A DNA stretch of 64,000 bases from an uncultured Prevotellaceae bacterium (GCA_902778255.1 CACYXD010000003.1:124001-188000), one strand, 5' to 3'. Counted from the stretch's first letter, positions 50,636 to 59,666 are shown. Program-made: numbers and translations. Notes: generated by a model not told the origin, from the letters alone.

Positions 50636-52360
50636 ATGAAACGAAATAAATTATTCATCCTTTCAGTGCTGGCAGTAGCCTTCTCGCTGACGAGTTGTTC
50701 CGATCTGCTCGAGACCGACAGCGAATTGGTGGAGTTTCAGAAGGACAACCACCTGGATTCACCTACTGATACAGTCTATAGCGTGATGGGCATCATCTAT
50801 AAGATGCAGACTATTGCCGATCGTACCGTGCTGCTCGGTGAACTGCGTGGCGACCTGACCACGACAACGACTTATGCCAGTCAGGACTTGAAGGACATCA
50901 CCAATTTTGACATCGATGCCGACAATGCCTATAATCGCATCAGCGACTATTATGCCGTGATCAACAACTGCAACTATTACCTTGCTAATGTCAACAAGGA
51001 CCTGGTACGCCACGACCGTACGGTGTTTGAGCATGAATATGCGGCTGTCAAGGGCTTCCGTGCCTGGACCTATCTGCAGTTGGCATTAGTCTATGGCAAC
51101 GTGCCTCTGATCACCGAGCCCCTTCTCACCGAGGAGGCTTCTCAAGCAGCTATGCAGCAGACACCGCAGAATATCAAGGCTATCTGCAACTATTTCATCG
51201 ACGACCTCAAGCCATATGTTGACACCCCGTTGCCCGACTATGGACTGATTGATGACAATAATACGAAGAAATTCTTCATCCCTGTGCGTGCGCTGCTGGG
51301 TGATTTGTGCCTGTGGGCAGAACGCTATACAGAGGCAGCCCAGTATTATCACGACTTCCTCGCCATGCGTACGGCTCCAGTCTATACCAACATGTCGCGT
51401 GCAGAGTGGACAGATACTGAGACCAGGCGTTTTTCTTCCACATATTCTTCGCTCTCCTATGTGATGGAGCGTAAAGTGGATAATAGCGAATGCCTGTGCT
51501 TTATCCCGATGGAGAGTGGCGAGGTCTATGGTGTGAAGAGCCAACTCAATGATCTTTTCAATTCTACCAGCCTTAATCAGATGTATGCCAAGGTGATGCC
51601 TACTGAGCAGAACTATCAGCTGTCGTCAAAGTACAACTATTGTTATCTGACCTACAAGGGAACAGGTGATAATAGGGTCGTTGACGATACGCTGTATGCC
51701 GAGCGTGATAACCTTAACGACAGAAAGAATTGTGGCGACCTGCGCTTTGGCACCATCTATTCCTTGAGATTATCGGGCGAGCAGCGCTTCTCCCGTACCT
51801 CCAACGAAGATCAGACTATCCGCAAGTACAACTCTGCTTCTGCCGGTGTGATGATCTATCGTACCAATATGGTCTATCTGCGCTATGCTGAGGCCCTCAA
51901 CCGCGCGGGTTATCCGCAGTCGGCCTTTGCAGTACTGAAATACGGCCTCTATCGTGATATCGTGGCAACGAAGATTAGTGAACCTGAGCGTACCAATGCC
52001 TCGGCGCTGATTACGTTTGATCCCGTCTATTTCACGTCTAAGAACACCCAGGGCATCCATACCCGTGGTTGTGGCGATGCCGATTGCGACACTACCTACT
52101 GTATCACGCTGCCAGCCACCGCCGCAGGTACCCTGCAGGACTCTATCGACGTGGTCGAAGACATGATTATCGACGAGATGGCACTCGAGGGTGCTTTCGA
52201 GGGCTATCGCTACTACGACCTGATGCGCGTGGCTCTTCGTCGCAACGATAATGCCTATCTGGCCGATCCTATTTCCCGCCGTTTTGGCGATGCTAATATC
52301 AATACTGAGCTAAAGAGCAAGTTGATGATCCGTGATAATTGGTATCTTCCCAAGCCCTGA
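50636..52360 (+). CDS. SusD/RagB-type surface lipoprotein 2
   Basis: A 574-residue lipoprotein; lipobox Cys21 in SLTSCSDLLE. SusD features include CSDLLETDSELVEFQ, AVKGFRAWTYLQLALVYGNV then PLITEPLLTEE, PVRALLGDLCLWAERYTEAA, NMVYLRYAEALNRAGYPQSA and the C-terminal EDMIIDEMALEGAFEGYRYY then DLMRVALRRND. It is more diverged from SusD 1 than a recent duplicate would be. It is the last gene of the operon; the next 357 bases hold regulatory signals only. Confidence 0.92.
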   Translation: MKRNKLFILSVLAVAFSLTSCSDLLETDSELVEFQKDNHLDSPTDTVYSVMGIIYKMQTIADRTVLLGELRGDLTTTTTYASQDLKDITNFDIDADNAYNRISDYYAVINNCNYYLANVNKDLVRHDRTVFEHEYAAVKGFRAWTYLQLALVYGNVPLITEPLLTEEASQAAMQQTPQNIKAICNYFIDDLKPYVDTPLPDYGLIDDNNTKKFFIPVRALLGDLCLWAERYTEAAQYYHDFLAMRTAPVYTNMSRAEWTDTETRRFSSTYSSLSYVMERKVDNSECLCFIPMESGEVYGVKSQLNDLFNSTSLNQMYAKVMPTEQNYQLSSKYNYCYLTYKGTGDNRVVDDTLYAERDNLNDRKNCGDLRFGTIYSLRLSGEQRFSRTSNEDQTIRKYNSASAGVMIYRTNMVYLRYAEALNRAGYPQSAFAVLKYGLYRDIVATKISEPERTNASALITFDPVYFTSKNTQGIHTRGCGDADCDTTYCITLPATAAGTLQDSIDVVEDMIIDEMALEGAFEGYRYYDLMRVALRRNDNAYLADPISRRFGDANINTELKSKLMIRDNWYLPKP

Positions 52361-52422
52361 TTATTCAATTTTGTATCTATCACTTATAAAAAAGTTTCAT
52401 TTCACGATAAAAATGCGACTTT

Positions 52423-52486
52423 GTTCAAAAAGAAAAAGTAACGAGACATATATTATAATACGTTTCATAAAATGTTTATAATTTTG
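52423..52486 (+). promoter_or_regulatory. Copy 2 of the GAGACA box with its -7 element
   Basis: GTTCAAAAAGAAAAAGTAAC (52423-52442) precedes GAGACATATATTATA; TAATTTTG lies at 52479-52486, exactly 36 bp after the G of GAGACA. The -33 position reads ATAA instead of TTTG, suggesting dependence on an activator. Degenerate TATCAC / TTTCAC motifs 22 bp apart occur upstream (52378, 52400). Confidence 0.55.
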
Positions 52487-52492
52487 CATCGT

Positions 52493-52638
52493 CGGAAGAC
52501 AAAAGTTTAGTTTGAAAGAAGTAATGATTCATTTTATAGTTATAGTTAGTAGTTGGATTTTAGTTTTGTAGTATATTAGTTAAAAACTAATGCAAACGGT
52601 TGCCTGTATGAGAATATCGGCAACCGTTTTGTTTTATT
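52493..52638 (+). ncRNA. Candidate small RNA or regulatory leader upstream of the hybrid regulator gene
   Basis: A promoter (TAATTTTG, 52479-52486) and a strong terminator (52594-52638) bracket ~145 bases that contain only a 15-codon ORF (starting MIHFIV at 52525). A small hairpin ATTAGT/ACTAAT (52575-52591) precedes the terminator, as in the candidate at 1112-1259. The regulator gene at 52718 has its own promoter at 52674, so this can be a separate RNA. Alternatively, read-through could make it an attenuator. The 5' end is estimated. Confidence 0.45.
52594..52638 (+). terminator. Rho-independent terminator
   Basis: AAACGGTTGCC (52594-52604) pairs perfectly with GGCAACCGTTT (52619-52629) over a 14-base loop, followed by TTTTGTTTTATT. 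Confidence 0.8.
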
Positions 52639-52673
52639 AACATTATGAAAGGGATGTTTTCTCTCCTTTTTTG

Positions 52674-52681
52674 TAATTTTG
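52674..52681 (+). promoter_or_regulatory. -7 promoter element of the hybrid regulator gene
   Basis: TAATTTTG, 36 bp before the ATG. No good -33 motif. Confidence 0.55.
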
Positions 52682-52717
52682 CAGTTGAAAACCAAAAACG
52701 CTTACTATAACGACTAT

Positions 52718-55700
52718 ATGAAACGCACTATATTGGTATTACTACTCACAGCCATAACCTTTGTTTATGGCTATGCACAGACGGGGCATTTTATCTCTGC
52801 CGACCGTTTTTCCAGCAGTCTTATTTCTGAAATGTGTCAGGATTACGACGGTTCTGTGTGGATAGGTACCGATTATGGACTGAACCGTTTCGATGGCTAT
52901 CGTTTCCAGACATTTCTCCACGACGATGCCGACTCTACCTCCCTGCAGGTCAATGTTATCGTATCGCTGATGGTCGATCGCAAAGGTCGCCTCTGGGTGG
53001 GTACTAACCGTGGTCTCGACCGTTTCGATGCCGCCAAGGAGTCATTCGTTCATTATCCCTTCCCCAATGGTGTGCATCCCCGTGTGGCCAGTATCTGCCA
53101 GCGTAAGGATGGTACCATCCTGGTGGGCACGGCAGGCTATGGTATCTACTATCTGAATGCCGAAGAAAAATTGACAGACTATAATATTGATCGTAGCGAA
53201 CAGTATTTTAGTCGTGTTTTCGAGGATAGCAAGGGGCGCCTCTGGAAGACTGGCTTTGATGAGCAGATCGTGATGCGAGAAGGCAACAAACTGACGCGTT
53301 TCAAGTCTGAGGTAGGTAATCCCCAGAGTATCGTGGAGTGTGACGGCGAGATTTTCATTCTTGGTCTGCATGGCCTGATGAGCTATCGAGATGGCAAGAT
53401 GAGTGCGACCGATGCCGACCTTAGTGCAGCCTCGTCGTGTGATGCTATCTTCGACAATGCCTCTATCAATGAATCAGATGTTATTTATATAGGTACGCGA
53501 GGCGACGGTTTGTTCCGCCTGCCCGTCAAGGGCTCGCGCCGTCTTGAGCGTGTTGATATCGATGCCAACGGCATTGACGTGAACACTGCCAAGATTGTCA
53601 ACGTCATGTTCGACCGCAATGGTAATATGTGGCTGGGCTGCCACCGCAAGGGCGTGGTACTTATGCCCATGCGCCCCATGCCCTTCCGCAACTGGAGCTT
53701 CCTGTCTCAGGGCGTCACCTTGGGCTCTACTATCTCTTCTATATGCGAGGGCGATAATGGCATGATGTGGTGCACGGTTCAGGGTGTGGGTGTCTATGGC
53801 TTCAACCCTGAGGGACATGTGGTGGCTCATCCTGCCGCCCCTGATGCCGTGGAGTTTATCTTCCGCGATCGTCAGCAGCGTTTCTGGGTGGGCACCGACG
53901 AGGGACTTTTCGCCTATGACCCGCTCACGGGGAAGTATCAGCGTAAGGTTACCTTTGAATGCGACAGGTTTAATGATATGACCAGCGATAGTGATGGACG
54001 TATCTATATCTCCACCTATTCGCGTGGCTTCTGTATCTATGATCCCCAGACGGGCAGTCTGCGCAACTATAACTTCTCGCAGACCGACTCTGTCAAGGGT
54101 ACCCTCTGCAACAACTGGATTCAGGGCATGGCCTCCGATGCCAAGGGCTATATCTGGATGGCCACCGCTTCGGGTATCTCGTGTTTCGATCCTCGTACCG
54201 AGAGCTTCCGTTCTCAGGGCTGGGAGCGTATGCTCGATGGCATCGTTTGCTTCGATGTGTGCGAACTGCATCATGGCACGCTGCCCGATGGTCGCTCGCT
54301 CAACGGCTTTATCGCCATTGGTACTGAGCAGGGCCTCTATCTCTACGACCCGCAGACCCGCCGTGCCGACCGTTTCCCTGGCAGCAATCAGCTGAACAAC
54401 AAGACCATCTGCTATATCGTGCAGGCTAATAATGGTGACCTCTGGTGCTCCACCTCCGATGGTATCTGGCAGTATCGCAACGAGGGCCATGCCTTCTTCG
54501 GCTATGTGGGCGTCAGCGGACTGACCCAGAAGGAGTTCCTTTATGGCATAGGCCTTCATACCGACGACGACCGTATCTTCTTTGGTCATAGTGATGGTCT
54601 CACCTCGTTCCAACCTCAGGATGTCAATGTGGACTCACGCCAGTTGGATCCTCTGCAGCTTACGGGTGTCTTCGTAGGTAGCACAGCCATTACCAGCGAG
54701 ACGGTGCTCAATGGCGTGCGTGTCACCGATAGGCCCGTCAAGGAGAGTACCTACTTTACGCTAAGCTATCTGGACCATACCATCACGCTGGGCTTCTCGC
54801 AGATGAACTTCGACAACCCCCGCAACGTGGTGTTTGAATACCGTATCAACAATGGTGACTGGATTACCAACCCGATGGGTGTCAACGAGATCACGTTGAG
54901 CCACCTCCAGCCCGGTACCTATCGCATTGAGGTGCGTGGTATGCTGGGCAATGCCTATACGCCAGGGAAGGTGGTGGTCATCACTATGCGTGCCCCCTGG
55001 TATCGCACCATGCTGGCCTATTTCCTCTATTTCCTCGTGCTGGTATCGCTGGCTATCTATGTCTTTGTCACCTATCGCCGCCGTGCTGCCGAGCAGATGA
55101 ACGAAGAGAAGATGAAGTTCCTCATCAACGCCACCCACGACATCCGCTCGCCGCTGACGCTGATAATGAGCCCGTTGGCCAGCCTGAAGCGCCGTCTCGC
55201 CAGCGAGGAGCAGGATAAGTCCAGCGAGTCGATGCGCGACATTGATACCATTGAGCATAATGCCAACCGTATCCTGAACCTGGTCAACCAGATTCTCGAC
55301 GTGCGTAAGATTGACAAGCAGCAGCTGCATCTCCATTGTCAGCAGACAGAGATGGTGGCCTTCGTCAAGGGCATCTCTAAGATGTTTGAATATACTGCCC
55401 AGGAGCGTGACATCACCTTCCGCTTCCAGCATGACGACGAGCAGCTCGAGGCATGGATCGACCGCAGCCAGTTTGACAAGGTGGTCACCAATCTGCTCTC
55501 CAATGCCTTTAAGTATAGCTTTGATGGCGGCAGTATCGAGATCAGCCTGTCGCATGACGACAGCCAATTCAAGATCCAGGTCATCGACAATGGCGTGGGA
55601 CTTGATGCCGACAGTCTGAAGCATATCTTCGACCGCTTCTATCAGGGCACCAACTCCTATCGTCTCCATGTTGATGGCACGGGCATCGGGTTGAACCTCT

Positions 55701-56662
55701 GTAAGATGATTGTCGATATGCATCATGGCACTATCACCGCCCGCAACAACGAGAGCGGAAAGGGCTCTGTATTCGAGGTCACGCTGCCATTAGGCAACTC
55801 GCATCTGGCAGAAAACGAGATAGAGCAGGAACCGTCTGCCGTCACCCAACAACCATCACCCACCACCCACCACCCAGCAACCAACAAGCGCCGTGTGCTC
55901 GTGGTCGATGACGATGAGGAGATCTGTCGCTATGTGTCCAGCGAGTTGGGCCGTTACTATAAGTTCACCACCATGCCTAATGGTAAGGAGGGACTGAAGG
56001 AACTGCTCACCAACGACTACGACCTGGTGGTCAGCGACGTGATGATGCCTGAGATGGATGGCTTCACCATGCTCCGCATGATCAAGACCAATGCTAATAT
56101 CTCCCATGTGCCCGTAGTAATGCTTACATCGAAGGCCGATGTGGCCAACCGCCTTGAGGGCTTGGAGCGTGGTGCCGATGCTTTCCTCGCCAAGCCGTTC
56201 GACATGGAGGAGCTCCACATGGTGATCGAGAACCTGATCCAGAGCCGCCAGCGCCTGAAGGGTAAGTACAGCGGCGCACAGCAGCAGGTCGATAAGCTGG
56301 AGCTGCCCGAGGTGAAGGGCAATGACGAAATGCTCATGGAGCGTATCATGAAGTCGGTCAACAAGAACTTGTCAAACAGCGACTTCAACGTGGATATGCT
56401 CACCCAGGAGGTAGGTATCAGCCGTGCCCAGCTGCATCGTAAGATGAAGGAGATGACAGGTATCTCCACCTCCGAGTTTATCCGCAACATCCGCTTGGAG
56501 CAGGCTGCCCGCCTGCTGCGCGAGCAGAAGGTCAACGTCACTCAGGTGGCCTACACCGTGGGCTTCTCAAACTTGGCCCATTTCTCTACCATCTTCCGTA
56601 AGCACTTTGGTGTGTCTCCCTCGGAGTATGCTGAAAGGGAAGGCGAGGGTAGCGAAAAGTAA
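52718..56662 (+). CDS. Hybrid two-component system regulator (sensor kinase, receiver and AraC domain in one chain)
   Basis: A 1314-residue inner-membrane regulator of the type that controls polysaccharide-utilisation loci. After a signal peptide or anchor (MKRTILVLLLTAITFVYGYA), residues ~25-630 form a two-component-regulator propeller of WIGTDYGLNRFDGYRF-type repeats, followed by a Y_Y_Y-like domain (~680-745, VVFEYRINNGDWITNP) and a membrane helix (~758-780). The kinase has His807 (ATHDIRSPLTLIMSPLASLK), then NLLSNAFKYSFDGG, DNGVGLD and GTGIGLNLCKM. The receiver phosphoacceptor is Asp1107 (LVVSDVMMPEMDGF). The C-terminal AraC domain ends FSNLAHFSTIFRKHFGVSPS. The start at MKR gives the signal peptide. 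It probably senses the imported ligand in the periplasm and activates the adjacent locus. Confidence 0.93.
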   Translation: MKRTILVLLLTAITFVYGYAQTGHFISADRFSSSLISEMCQDYDGSVWIGTDYGLNRFDGYRFQTFLHDDADSTSLQVNVIVSLMVDRKGRLWVGTNRGLDRFDAAKESFVHYPFPNGVHPRVASICQRKDGTILVGTAGYGIYYLNAEEKLTDYNIDRSEQYFSRVFEDSKGRLWKTGFDEQIVMREGNKLTRFKSEVGNPQSIVECDGEIFILGLHGLMSYRDGKMSATDADLSAASSCDAIFDNASINESDVIYIGTRGDGLFRLPVKGSRRLERVDIDANGIDVNTAKIVNVMFDRNGNMWLGCHRKGVVLMPMRPMPFRNWSFLSQGVTLGSTISSICEGDNGMMWCTVQGVGVYGFNPEGHVVAHPAAPDAVEFIFRDRQQRFWVGTDEGLFAYDPLTGKYQRKVTFECDRFNDMTSDSDGRIYISTYSRGFCIYDPQTGSLRNYNFSQTDSVKGTLCNNWIQGMASDAKGYIWMATASGISCFDPRTESFRSQGWERMLDGIVCFDVCELHHGTLPDGRSLNGFIAIGTEQGLYLYDPQTRRADRFPGSNQLNNKTICYIVQANNGDLWCSTSDGIWQYRNEGHAFFGYVGVSGLTQKEFLYGIGLHTDDDRIFFGHSDGLTSFQPQDVNVDSRQLDPLQLTGVFVGSTAITSETVLNGVRVTDRPVKESTYFTLSYLDHTITLGFSQMNFDNPRNVVFEYRINNGDWITNPMGVNEITLSHLQPGTYRIEVRGMLGNAYTPGKVVVITMRAPWYRTMLAYFLYFLVLVSLAIYVFVTYRRRAAEQMNEEKMKFLINATHDIRSPLTLIMSPLASLKRRLASEEQDKSSESMRDIDTIEHNANRILNLVNQILDVRKIDKQQLHLHCQQTEMVAFVKGISKMFEYTAQERDITFRFQHDDEQLEAWIDRSQFDKVVTNLLSNAFKYSFDGGSIEISLSHDDSQFKIQVIDNGVGLDADSLKHIFDRFYQGTNSYRLHVDGTGIGLNLCKMIVDMHHGTITARNNESGKGSVFEVTLPLGNSHLAENEIEQEPSAVTQQPSPTTHHPATNKRRVLVVDDDEEICRYVSSELGRYYKFTTMPNGKEGLKELLTNDYDLVVSDVMMPEMDGFTMLRMIKTNANISHVPVVMLTSKADVANRLEGLERGADAFLAKPFDMEELHMVIENLIQSRQRLKGKYSGAQQQVDKLELPEVKGNDEMLMERIMKSVNKNLSNSDFNVDMLTQEVGISRAQLHRKMKEMTGISTSEFIRNIRLEQAARLLREQKVNVTQVAYTVGFSNLAHFSTIFRKHFGVSPSEYAEREGEGSEK

Positions 56663-56683
56663 ATTATAAAAGAATACTGAATG

Positions 56684-56725
56684 AAGGATGGTGTTTCGAT
56701 TAATGAAATGCCATCCTTTATTATT
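56684..56725 (+). terminator. Rho-independent terminator of the hybrid regulator gene
   Basis: AAGGATGG (56684-56691) and CCATCCTT (56711-56718), with inner TTTC/GAAA pairing, followed by TATTATT. Confidence 0.7.
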
Positions 56726-56922
56726 CTACAATGCACTTTTGGGAAAACAATTATGAACAATGAGAAATAATTACGTTCAACAATGACCAATAATTTTTTT
56801 TTCTTATTGTTGGATTAAATTCTTTCCTATTCTTGCAAATTGTTTTCTTGTATCAGCGGCGATTACACGAACTTTTTTGTTTTGTTTTTATGTCTTTAAA
56901 AAGATTTGTTTTCATGTGATTC

Positions 56923-57051
56923 TGTCTTAAAATACCCTTACTTTATCTCTTAAAACCCTTGGTTTGTCTTGGTTTTTCTTTCGTGCTGAACAAAAATAAA
57001 AGTCTATGAGACAAATATTATAGTTCCTTTGCGCAAATTGCTGTACTTTTG
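56923..57051 (+). promoter_or_regulatory. Complex promoter: three 21-bp direct repeats, copy 3 of the GAGACA box, -7 element
   Basis: TGTCTTAAAATACCCTTA (56923), TATCTCTTAAAACCCTT (56944) and TGTCTTGG (56965) recur every 21 bp. The box follows 23 bp later: GAACAAAAATAAAAGTCTAT (56988-57007), then GAGACAAATATTATAG. TACTTTTG lies at 57044-57051, exactly 36 bp after the start of GAGACA. The -33 position reads ATAG, not TTTG. The 21-bp spacing is what AraC-type half-sites commonly use. The rest of the 56726-57090 gap is AT-rich with nothing else clear. Confidence 0.6.
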
Positions 57052-57090
57052 CACCCAAAATATATATTATTAATCAAATTTTACCTAAAA

Positions 57091-59124
57091 ATGAAAAAAC
57101 TAACAAAAATGATGCTCGTCCTTGCCCTGCTGGTCGTAGGAGTAGGGGGAGCAAAAGGCGTAACGTTAAACGCCTCGTTCCAGACACCAGCTTCTAATGC
57201 TTCATGGAATGCTGGTACAAACACTTACACATGGACAGGTAGCACTAATAACCTGATGACTATGTTTTCATTCTCTAAAGGAGAACTAGCCATGTATAGT
57301 AAAATTCATTTGGAGGTTGCCCAATCAACTCACCATAACTTTAGATTCACTTTAATGAATGGTAGTACAAAGTTAGGTGAAGTCGTATGTTGGAGCTCAG
57401 GTACGAAAGACATTACTTTTGCTACTCATGAAAATACAAAGAATGTTGATTTGTCTCAGGTGACAGATATCGCTTTTGGTGGTTCTGAAGATCCTGGTAC
57501 GGGTAATAGTTTTTCTTGTGTATTGACAAATGTCTATCTTGAGGGACCTGCAACTGGATATGAAGTGGAATATGAGGCTGGTACTCCTCTTTCTTTGGCA
57601 TCGGTTGTAAGTGGTAGTACTTTGGTTACTATTGGAGCAGCAGATGAGTCAATTCTTTATGGAAAGACTAGTGATAACCAAATTTATAGAGCTGCAATAA
57701 ATAATGCAATGGCTTTGGTATCTGGAGCAGGTAGCAGTAACTCTACTTATCAATTCCGCATAATAGAGGCAACAGACGATGGGTTGGTTTATCCTGCTGG
57801 TGTCACCACTTTATATCGTATAAAGGCCTTTAAGGGTGATGGCACTACGCCTTATACGGGACCAGGATGGAATGGAGGACAGAGTTACTATCTTCAGGAT
57901 ATTGGATGGACATATAATGTTTCAGATGGAACAGCAACTGATCAGGCAAATTTCTTTGCAATTGCCCCTGTTCCTGAAAAAGATAATACCTACAAGATAA
58001 CTTCCTATAAGAAGGATGGAACAAAAGTACATGATAATATTTATGAAAAGTCAGAATGGTTCTTCTATGTTTTAGGTGAGACTATTGTTCCGGAAAAGAA
58101 AGTTGTTGCTGCTAATGACAATATTTTCGCTATGAGTAAATTCTCAGAAGGAAAATGGACCTTTGCTGATCCCGTTAGTCTTTATGATTGGGATTATCTT
58201 GTCATTGCAACCGAGAATACTGCAGCCAATGTTAGCCATCAAATTATATTGAAAGACGAAAGCGGTAAGACTGTTGGAGGTGATGCTTATAAAGGAGAAG
58301 CTGTTGGCACTGGAGCAGGTATGTGGCTTGACTATTGGAATAGTCAGAATATAATTGCAATTGATTTAAACCAGTTGCGTAGAGCTAATGGATTGGATGT
58401 ATTTAAGATTAAGTCTTTGGAAATTACAGGCGATATTAAACCTTCTGTAGTTTATTTGACAGATTATGCCAATGCAAAGATTACAAATCGTGGACGTTGG
58501 ACATTGTATGTTGAAGGAGATGTTGTTCGTTCATATTCTGCTACTGATAAATTTGGCACGATTTGTTTGCCATATAAGGCTTCGTATGCTGGTGCAAAAT
58601 TATATGAAATTACCGGAGGTGGAAGTTATGGCATATCATTGGAAAAAGTTGCAGGTCTTCTGGAACCAGGAAAGGCATATTTCTATATGTCATCTGATGA
58701 AAATGGTCAAGATAATGGAAACACGGTACGCAATGTCCATTTCTTCCGTGCTGACAATGATACTTATGATGCCTCTGACCCCGTTCCCAACAACGGTCTG
58801 ATTGGTACTTTCTCAGCTATTACCGCTCCTGCTAGTTCTGATGTTTACGTGCTGAGCAACAATAGACTTTATGATACAGAGGGTTCTACTGTTACTATTG
58901 GTGCCAACAAGGCATATATCGATATGTCTCAGGTTCCTACAGGTGGTGGTGCAGCTCGTGACATCATGCTGTACTTCGGCGATGCCGACGAGACCACTGG
59001 TATTGCAGATATGAGCAGCCAGAAGGCAGATGTAAAAGCTATCTACAACCTGCAGGGTCAGCGTGTGAACCGCCTACAGAAGGGTCTGAACATCGTCAAT
59101 GGTAAAAAGGTATTGATGAAGTAA
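57091..59124 (+). CDS. Secreted protein with C-terminal sorting tail, unknown function
   Basis: A 677-residue protein; the ATG is chosen for the signal peptide MKKLTKMMLVLALLVVGVGG. Residues ~28-165 form a beta-rich domain (NNLMTMFSFSKGELAMYSKI, then HLEVAQSTHHNFRFTLMNG) like carbohydrate-binding or jelly-roll modules. A middle region is rich in aromatic and acidic residues. The region after ~480 (FGTICLPYKASYAGAKLYEI and ALTAP-like SAITAPASSDVYVLSNNRLY) is a common secreted Prevotella module. The C-terminus (AIYNLQGQRVNRLQKGLNIV, then NGKKVLMK) is a type A sorting tail. No catalytic motif was recognised. The gene is more AT-rich than the SusCD genes before it. Confidence 0.7.
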   Translation: MKKLTKMMLVLALLVVGVGGAKGVTLNASFQTPASNASWNAGTNTYTWTGSTNNLMTMFSFSKGELAMYSKIHLEVAQSTHHNFRFTLMNGSTKLGEVVCWSSGTKDITFATHENTKNVDLSQVTDIAFGGSEDPGTGNSFSCVLTNVYLEGPATGYEVEYEAGTPLSLASVVSGSTLVTIGAADESILYGKTSDNQIYRAAINNAMALVSGAGSSNSTYQFRIIEATDDGLVYPAGVTTLYRIKAFKGDGTTPYTGPGWNGGQSYYLQDIGWTYNVSDGTATDQANFFAIAPVPEKDNTYKITSYKKDGTKVHDNIYEKSEWFFYVLGETIVPEKKVVAANDNIFAMSKFSEGKWTFADPVSLYDWDYLVIATENTAANVSHQIILKDESGKTVGGDAYKGEAVGTGAGMWLDYWNSQNIIAIDLNQLRRANGLDVFKIKSLEITGDIKPSVVYLTDYANAKITNRGRWTLYVEGDVVRSYSATDKFGTICLPYKASYAGAKLYEITGGGSYGISLEKVAGLLEPGKAYFYMSSDENGQDNGNTVRNVHFFRADNDTYDASDPVPNNGLIGTFSAITAPASSDVYVLSNNRLYDTEGSTVTIGANKAYIDMSQVPTGGGAARDIMLYFGDADETTGIADMSSQKADVKAIYNLQGQRVNRLQKGLNIVNGKKVLMK

Positions 59125-59176
59125 TTATTAATTCGTGATTTAAAGTATTCACATTATTCAAATTTGATTCGAAAAT

Positions 59177-59350
59177 ATGAAAAAGATATATCAAAAGCCA
59201 CTGATTGAAGACTTGGAAGTCTTGGGCAATGACATGATTTGTACCTCGCTTGAAAAAGGCGGTAATGCCGGTACGAGTGGCGTTACTGAAGGCGATGCCC
59301 GTTTCTTTGACGGTGAAGACCTGTGGTTCGACGAGGATCTCGGGGAGTAA
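59177..59350 (+). CDS. 57-residue acidic peptide of the MKKIYxKP type
   Basis: A short complete frame (MKKIYQKPLIEDLEVLGNDM start, stop at 59350) 52 bp after the secreted-protein gene and before its terminator, so probably in the same transcript. It has no signal peptide. The N-terminus is basic (KKIYQKP), the middle is Gly-rich (GGNAGTSGVTEGD) and the end is strongly acidic (DGEDLWFDEDLGE). Short proteins of this style, starting MKKxYxKP, are frequent in Prevotella and Bacteroides and lack a known function. A ribosomally made peptide precursor is one possibility, but no modifying enzyme is nearby. Confidence 0.6.
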   Translation: MKKIYQKPLIEDLEVLGNDMICTSLEKGGNAGTSGVTEGDARFFDGEDLWFDEDLGE

Positions 59351-59391
59351 TAGCCCGACATGTAAAGTCGTATATACATTATTTATATATA

Positions 59392-59428
59392 AAAGGGACA
59401 TGCCATACGCAAATGGCGTGTCCTTTTT
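59392..59428 (+). terminator. Rho-independent terminator
   Basis: AAAGGGACATGCCAT (59392-59406) pairs with ATGGCGTGTCCTTTT (59413-59427) with two wobbles, ending in a T-run. Confidence 0.8.
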
Positions 59429-59558
59429 GCGTTTTATGCTGTTTTAGGTTGCGTTTAAGGCTGTTTCACGTTGCGTTTGAGCCTATTTCATGATGCGTTT
59501 GAGGCTGTTTCGCATCCTATTTCAGCCTATTTCATGATGCGTTTTAGCCTCGTTTGTA
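59427..59558. repeat. Six imperfect 22-bp tandem repeats, intergenic
   Basis: Units of the form TTGCGTTTGAGGCTGTTTCA begin at 59427, 59449, 59471, 59493, 59515 and 59537, exactly 22 bp apart, with the fifth most diverged. They follow the terminator and precede the next promoter complex. They encode no protein. Confidence 0.7.
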
Positions 59559-59666
59559 AGAAAGATCAAATTTGTACCTTTTTTTTGCTGCGTACTACAC
59601 GTTTTTTGTTATTATGTTCTTGCGTCCCTTCGGTAGCAAGCGTCTCCTTACGTCGCCGAGCGATTG

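Noticed and set aside
53474-54613. A 379-codon antisense frame inside the hybrid regulator gene
   Set aside because: It is one of several long antisense frames caused by the codon bias of the real gene; no promoter and no recognisable motif.
57044-57051. TTTG motifs 12 bp before the -7 element in the box promoters as -33 elements
   Set aside because: The gap in Bacteroidota promoters is about 19-21 bp, and the other promoters in this window mostly obey it. The conserved TTTG/TTTC at this place is more likely part of the shared regulatory layout.
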